The translations under genes were made by a program, and so were the position numbers. From Bacteroidota bacterium (GTDB lineage Bacteria; Bacteroidota; Bacteroidia; Bacteroidales; UBA932), in the NCBI GenBank assembly GCA_017860395.1, contig JAGDMC010000051.1:1-8318 (forward strand): DNA of 8,318 nucleotides, read 5' to 3'. The notes beneath the pieces were generated by a model that ran no database searches, was not told the DNA's origin, and saw only the letters and a program-made list of their open reading frames with translations. This document shows positions 5,808 to 8,318 of this stretch, in pieces. Positions within the stretch are counted from its first letter, which is position 1; each line of letters begins with the position of its first letter.

Positions 5808-8000
5808 GTGAAGGGATTCAAACACTTCTCTCAGCTGGATTCAACAGACTGCGGACCATCATCGCTCAGGATGATTGCGAACCACTATGGCCGCCACTAT
5901 ACACTGGAGACACTGCGAGAGAAATGTGAATTTTCAAAACAAGGCGTAAATTTATTCGGAATAAGCAAGGCTGCGGAAAGCATTGGCCTCAGAAGTCTCG
6001 GCGCACGGCTTTCATTCGAAGAATTATGCAAAGGAACATTGCCCTGCATACTGCACTGGAACCAGAAACACTTTGTAGTTTTATACGGAGTTAAGGGAAG
6101 CGGGGAAAATATCAGAATGTTAATTGCCGATCCCGCAACAGGTCTTGTAAAACTTACTGCCGACGAATTCAAAAAATCATGGTTCACAACAGTCAGCGAT
6201 GGACAGGGAAGAGGAATTGCTCTTTTTCTGGAACCCACGCCACAATTTTATAAAGTTGAGGGAGAAACTATAAACCCTAAAGGCTTCTCGTTCCTTTTTT
6301 CATATCTGAAACCTCACAGGCAACTTATTATTCAGGTAATATGCGGTTTGCTGCTCGGGAGCCTGCTGCAGCTTTGTCTTCCATTCCTCACTCAGAGCAT
6401 TGTTGATGTTGGTATCGGTGAGAGAAACATAAATTTTATCTGGCTCGTTCTTCTTGCGCAACTCATGCTCACACTGAGCATGGCATCCGTCGATTTCATA
6501 AGGGGATGGATTCTCCTCCACCTTGGAACGAGAATAAACATTTCGCTTCTTTCCGATTTTCTCACAAAGCTCATGAAGCTGCCAATCGGGTTTTTCGACA
6601 CAAGAATGACCGGCGACCTGCTTCAGAGAATAGGCGACCATAAACGAATACAAAATTTCCTCACAGGATCATCTTTAAGCATTTTATTTTCTTTGTTCAA
6701 TATATTAATTTTTGGTGCTGTGCTTCTTTATTACAGCCCGAAAATATTTTTAATTTTCCTTGTTGGTTCAATCATTTATTTGTTGTGGGTATCTCAGTTC
6801 ATGAGGCGCAGGAGGGATTTGGATAATAAATCATTCACCCAGAATGCCGCAAACCAGAGTTCGGTAATTGAACTTATTACAGGTATGCAGGAAATCAAGC
6901 TGAACTCCTGCGAAAGACAAAAGCGCTGGGAATGGGAGAAGATTCAGGCAAAGCTCTTTAAGCTGAATATAAAGGGACTTGCTCTCGGGCAGTATCAGGA
7001 GGCCGGGGCAACTCTCATCAATCAGCTTAAAAACATTTTCATAACTGTAATTGCTGCAAAATCGGTAATAGACGGAGACCTCACTTTAGGTATGATGTTG
7101 TCCGTGCAGTTTATAAATGGTCAGCTTAACTCACCGGTTGCTCAGATTATTGCCTTTATGCAATCTTCTCAGGATGCAAAAATAAGCCTTGAGAGGCTGG
7201 CTGAAATACACGACAAAAAGGAAGAAGAGAACACAAGCGAAACATTAGTTTCCGAAATTCCTTCAGGAGAAAATATTGTCATAGACAATATGTTTTTTAA
7301 ATACGAAGGTGCCGGAGCAGGGTATGTCCTAAAAAACATTAACCTTATTATTCCTTCGGGAAAAATAACTGCAATCGTTGGCACAAGCGGCAGCGGAAAA
7401 ACTACCCTTATTAAGCTTTTACTTGGTTTTTACTCCGCGACTTTTGGCGAAATATTTTACGGGCCAAACAGGCTGCTCAACCTTAGCATGAATGCATGGC
7501 GGTCCAAATGCGGCGTTGTTATGCAGGATGGATTTATTTTCTCTGATACGATTGCAAACAACATTGCTCCCGGAGTGGAAAAAATTGACGAAAACAGGTT
7601 GCTAAAGGCTGTAGAAATTGCAAATATCAGGGAATTCATCGAATCACTTCCTCTCACGTACAACACAAAAATAGGGCAGGAGGGAAACGGGCTCAGCATG
7701 GGGCAGAAACAGAGACTGTTAATTGCAAGAGCCGTATATAAAAATCCGGAGTTTATCATATTTGACGAAGCAACAAATGCTCTTGATGCAAACAATGAAA
7801 GAGAGATAATGAAGAATCTCAACAGCTTTTTTGTAGGCCGGACAGTTATTGTTGTAGCGCACCGCCTGAGTACAGTAAAAAATGCAGATAAAATAGTAGT
7901 ACTGGATAAAGGTGTAGTGATGGAGGAGGGGAGCCATGAGGAATTAGTTGCCAAACAGGGACCTTATTATGAACTTGTTAAAAATCAGCTATATGTCTAA
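5808..8000 (+). CDS. Peptidase-containing (C39) ABC transporter for GG-leader peptides
   Basis: This 730-residue inner membrane protein cleaves double-glycine leaders and exports the core, powered by ATP. It has three parts in the usual order. The C39 peptidase (about 1-140) has Gln9 and Cys15 in SQLDSTDCGPSSL, His88 in QKHFVVLYG and Asp108 in IADPATG, the full catalytic set. The exporter membrane domain (about 165-455) has six helices and a GFFDTRMTGDLLQRI coupling segment. The nucleotide-binding domain (about 485-730) has Walker A GTSGSGKT (525-532), Q-loop Gln573, signature LSMGQ (629-633, a variant of LSGGQ), Walker B IIFDEAT with Glu654, and switch His685. The start is GTG at 5808; an in-frame stop at 5787-5789 rules out an upstream ATG, and the next residues match the family start. 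The length is typical. The upstream GG-leader gene is its likely substrate, and the HlyD-like gene overlaps its 3' end by 8 bp. Confidence 0.96.
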   Translation: MKGFKHFSQLDSTDCGPSSLRMIANHYGRHYTLETLREKCEFSKQGVNLFGISKAAESIGLRSLGARLSFEELCKGTLPCILHWNQKHFVVLYGVKGSGENIRMLIADPATGLVKLTADEFKKSWFTTVSDGQGRGIALFLEPTPQFYKVEGETINPKGFSFLFSYLKPHRQLIIQVICGLLLGSLLQLCLPFLTQSIVDVGIGERNINFIWLVLLAQLMLTLSMASVDFIRGWILLHLGTRINISLLSDFLTKLMKLPIGFFDTRMTGDLLQRIGDHKRIQNFLTGSSLSILFSLFNILIFGAVLLYYSPKIFLIFLVGSIIYLLWVSQFMRRRRDLDNKSFTQNAANQSSVIELITGMQEIKLNSCERQKRWEWEKIQAKLFKLNIKGLALGQYQEAGATLINQLKNIFITVIAAKSVIDGDLTLGMMLSVQFINGQLNSPVAQIIAFMQSSQDAKISLERLAEIHDKKEEENTSETLVSEIPSGENIVIDNMFFKYEGAGAGYVLKNINLIIPSGKITAIVGTSGSGKTTLIKLLLGFYSATFGEIFYGPNRLLNLSMNAWRSKCGVVMQDGFIFSDTIANNIAPGVEKIDENRLLKAVEIANIREFIESLPLTYNTKIGQEGNGLSMGQKQRLLIARAVYKNPEFIIFDEATNALDANNEREIMKNLNSFFVGRTVIVVAHRLSTVKNADKIVVLDKGVVMEEGSHEELVAKQGPYYELVKNQLYV

Positions 8001-8318
8001 TGAGAGAAAAATAGAATTAAAGTCGGAAGATATTAACGATATTCTCTCCAGACCACCAAGATGGATAATCCGGTGGGGTAATTTTTTAATGATAGTAATT
8101 GTAATTTCACTTTTTGTATTTGGCGCAAACTTTAAATTTTCCGATAATATCAGGGCTTCTGTTTCAATTAGCGGGGTAGCAAGTTTTAAAGGTACTCTTG
8201 TACTCACCGGGTCCAAAGTTGAAAGGGTTAGACTGGGCCAGGATGTAACCATTATGCTGAGAGCCTATCCATACATTGAATATGGCTCAATTGAAGCAGA
8301 AGTATCTGGTATTAAACT
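7993..8318 (+). CDS. HlyD-family membrane fusion protein, apparently compact form (3' end outside window)
   Basis: The frame opens at ATG 7993, overlaps the transporter stop by 8 bp and is still open at the window edge after 108 codons. The N-terminus has the family pattern IELKSEDINDILSRPPRWIIRWG (residues 8-30) in two parts: a cytoplasmic stretch, then the PPRWIIRWG lead into a single membrane helix (about 31-46) and FKFSDNIRASVSIS, which resembles the post-membrane strand of Bacteroidota MFPs. Immediately afterwards comes GTLVLTGSKVERVRLGQDV and LRAYPYIEYGSIEAEVSGI (residues 67-107). In full-length relatives (about 400 residues) that GQ-V-x-I-x-L-x-x-YP-x-EYG pattern lies in the C-terminal beta-barrel region, after a biotinyl-lipoyl domain and a long coiled-coil hairpin. 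Both seem to be missing, without frame disruption. It should work with the transporter in envelope passage. The missing C-terminus leaves total length unknown. An alternative ATG at 8000 is out of frame. Confidence 0.85.
   Translation, partial: MSNERKIELKSEDINDILSRPPRWIIRWGNFLMIVIVISLFVFGANFKFSDNIRASVSISGVASFKGTLVLTGSKVERVRLGQDVTIMLRAYPYIEYGSIEAEVSGIK

Noticed and set aside
7457..7954. A 165-codon open frame antisense to the transporter's ATP-binding domain
   Set aside because: It lies wholly opposite strongly conserved coding sequence, has no recognisable domain and shows a shadow-type composition.

Overview
The window looks like a chromosomal stretch from a Bacteroidota bacterium, most likely of the Bacteroidales type. 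The evidence is several TAnnTTTG-like -7 promoter boxes, start codons preceded by A/T-rich sequence instead of a Shine-Dalgarno motif, a DUF4402-type protein end, and Bacteroidota-flavoured SppA, PadR/HAAS and C39-ABC transporter proteins. No rRNA, tRNA, insertion sequence or CRISPR array is visible.

Left block (1-1453, + strand). The tail of a secreted DUF4402-like protein ends at 111, followed by a strong intrinsic terminator. Next comes a short regulatory region with three copies of a TTAT-AC/GT-ATAA dyad spaced exactly 15 bp apart beside a -7 box. It precedes a two-gene operon: a PadR-family repressor and, overlapping it by 14 bp, a membrane protein with an N-terminal HAAS-like helical domain. 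This pair is a recognised type of one-component-plus-membrane-partner regulator.

Middle block (1454-5435, - strand). A 24-bp near-perfect hairpin separates the convergent blocks. Reading leftward from about 5480, the genes are a sensor histidine kinase, an OmpR/PhoB-type response regulator (29-bp overlap) and, 39 bp further, the membrane protease SppA. Both the kinase and SppA are best started at an internal ATG; each also has an in-frame TTG 9 to 21 bp upstream.

Right block (5436-8318, + strand). Divergent from the kinase is a 45-codon gene encoding a double-glycine leader peptide with a small cysteine-free core. A structured leader separates it from a 730-residue peptidase-containing (C39) ABC transporter, which is followed with an 8-bp overlap by a HlyD-family membrane fusion protein that runs off the window. 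This is a peptide maturation and export locus. The visible part of the fusion protein appears to jump from its membrane anchor straight to the C-terminal beta-barrel motif, without the usual lipoyl and coiled-coil hairpin domains.

The link between the two blocks is the 92-bp divergent intergenic region. It carries three (arguably four) heptads of the form TCAG(T/C)AA at an exact 11-bp period, the arrangement expected for OmpR-family regulator binding. The working model, which is inference, is that the two-component system controls the peptide export operon and its own transcription, possibly in response to the exported peptide or to envelope stress.
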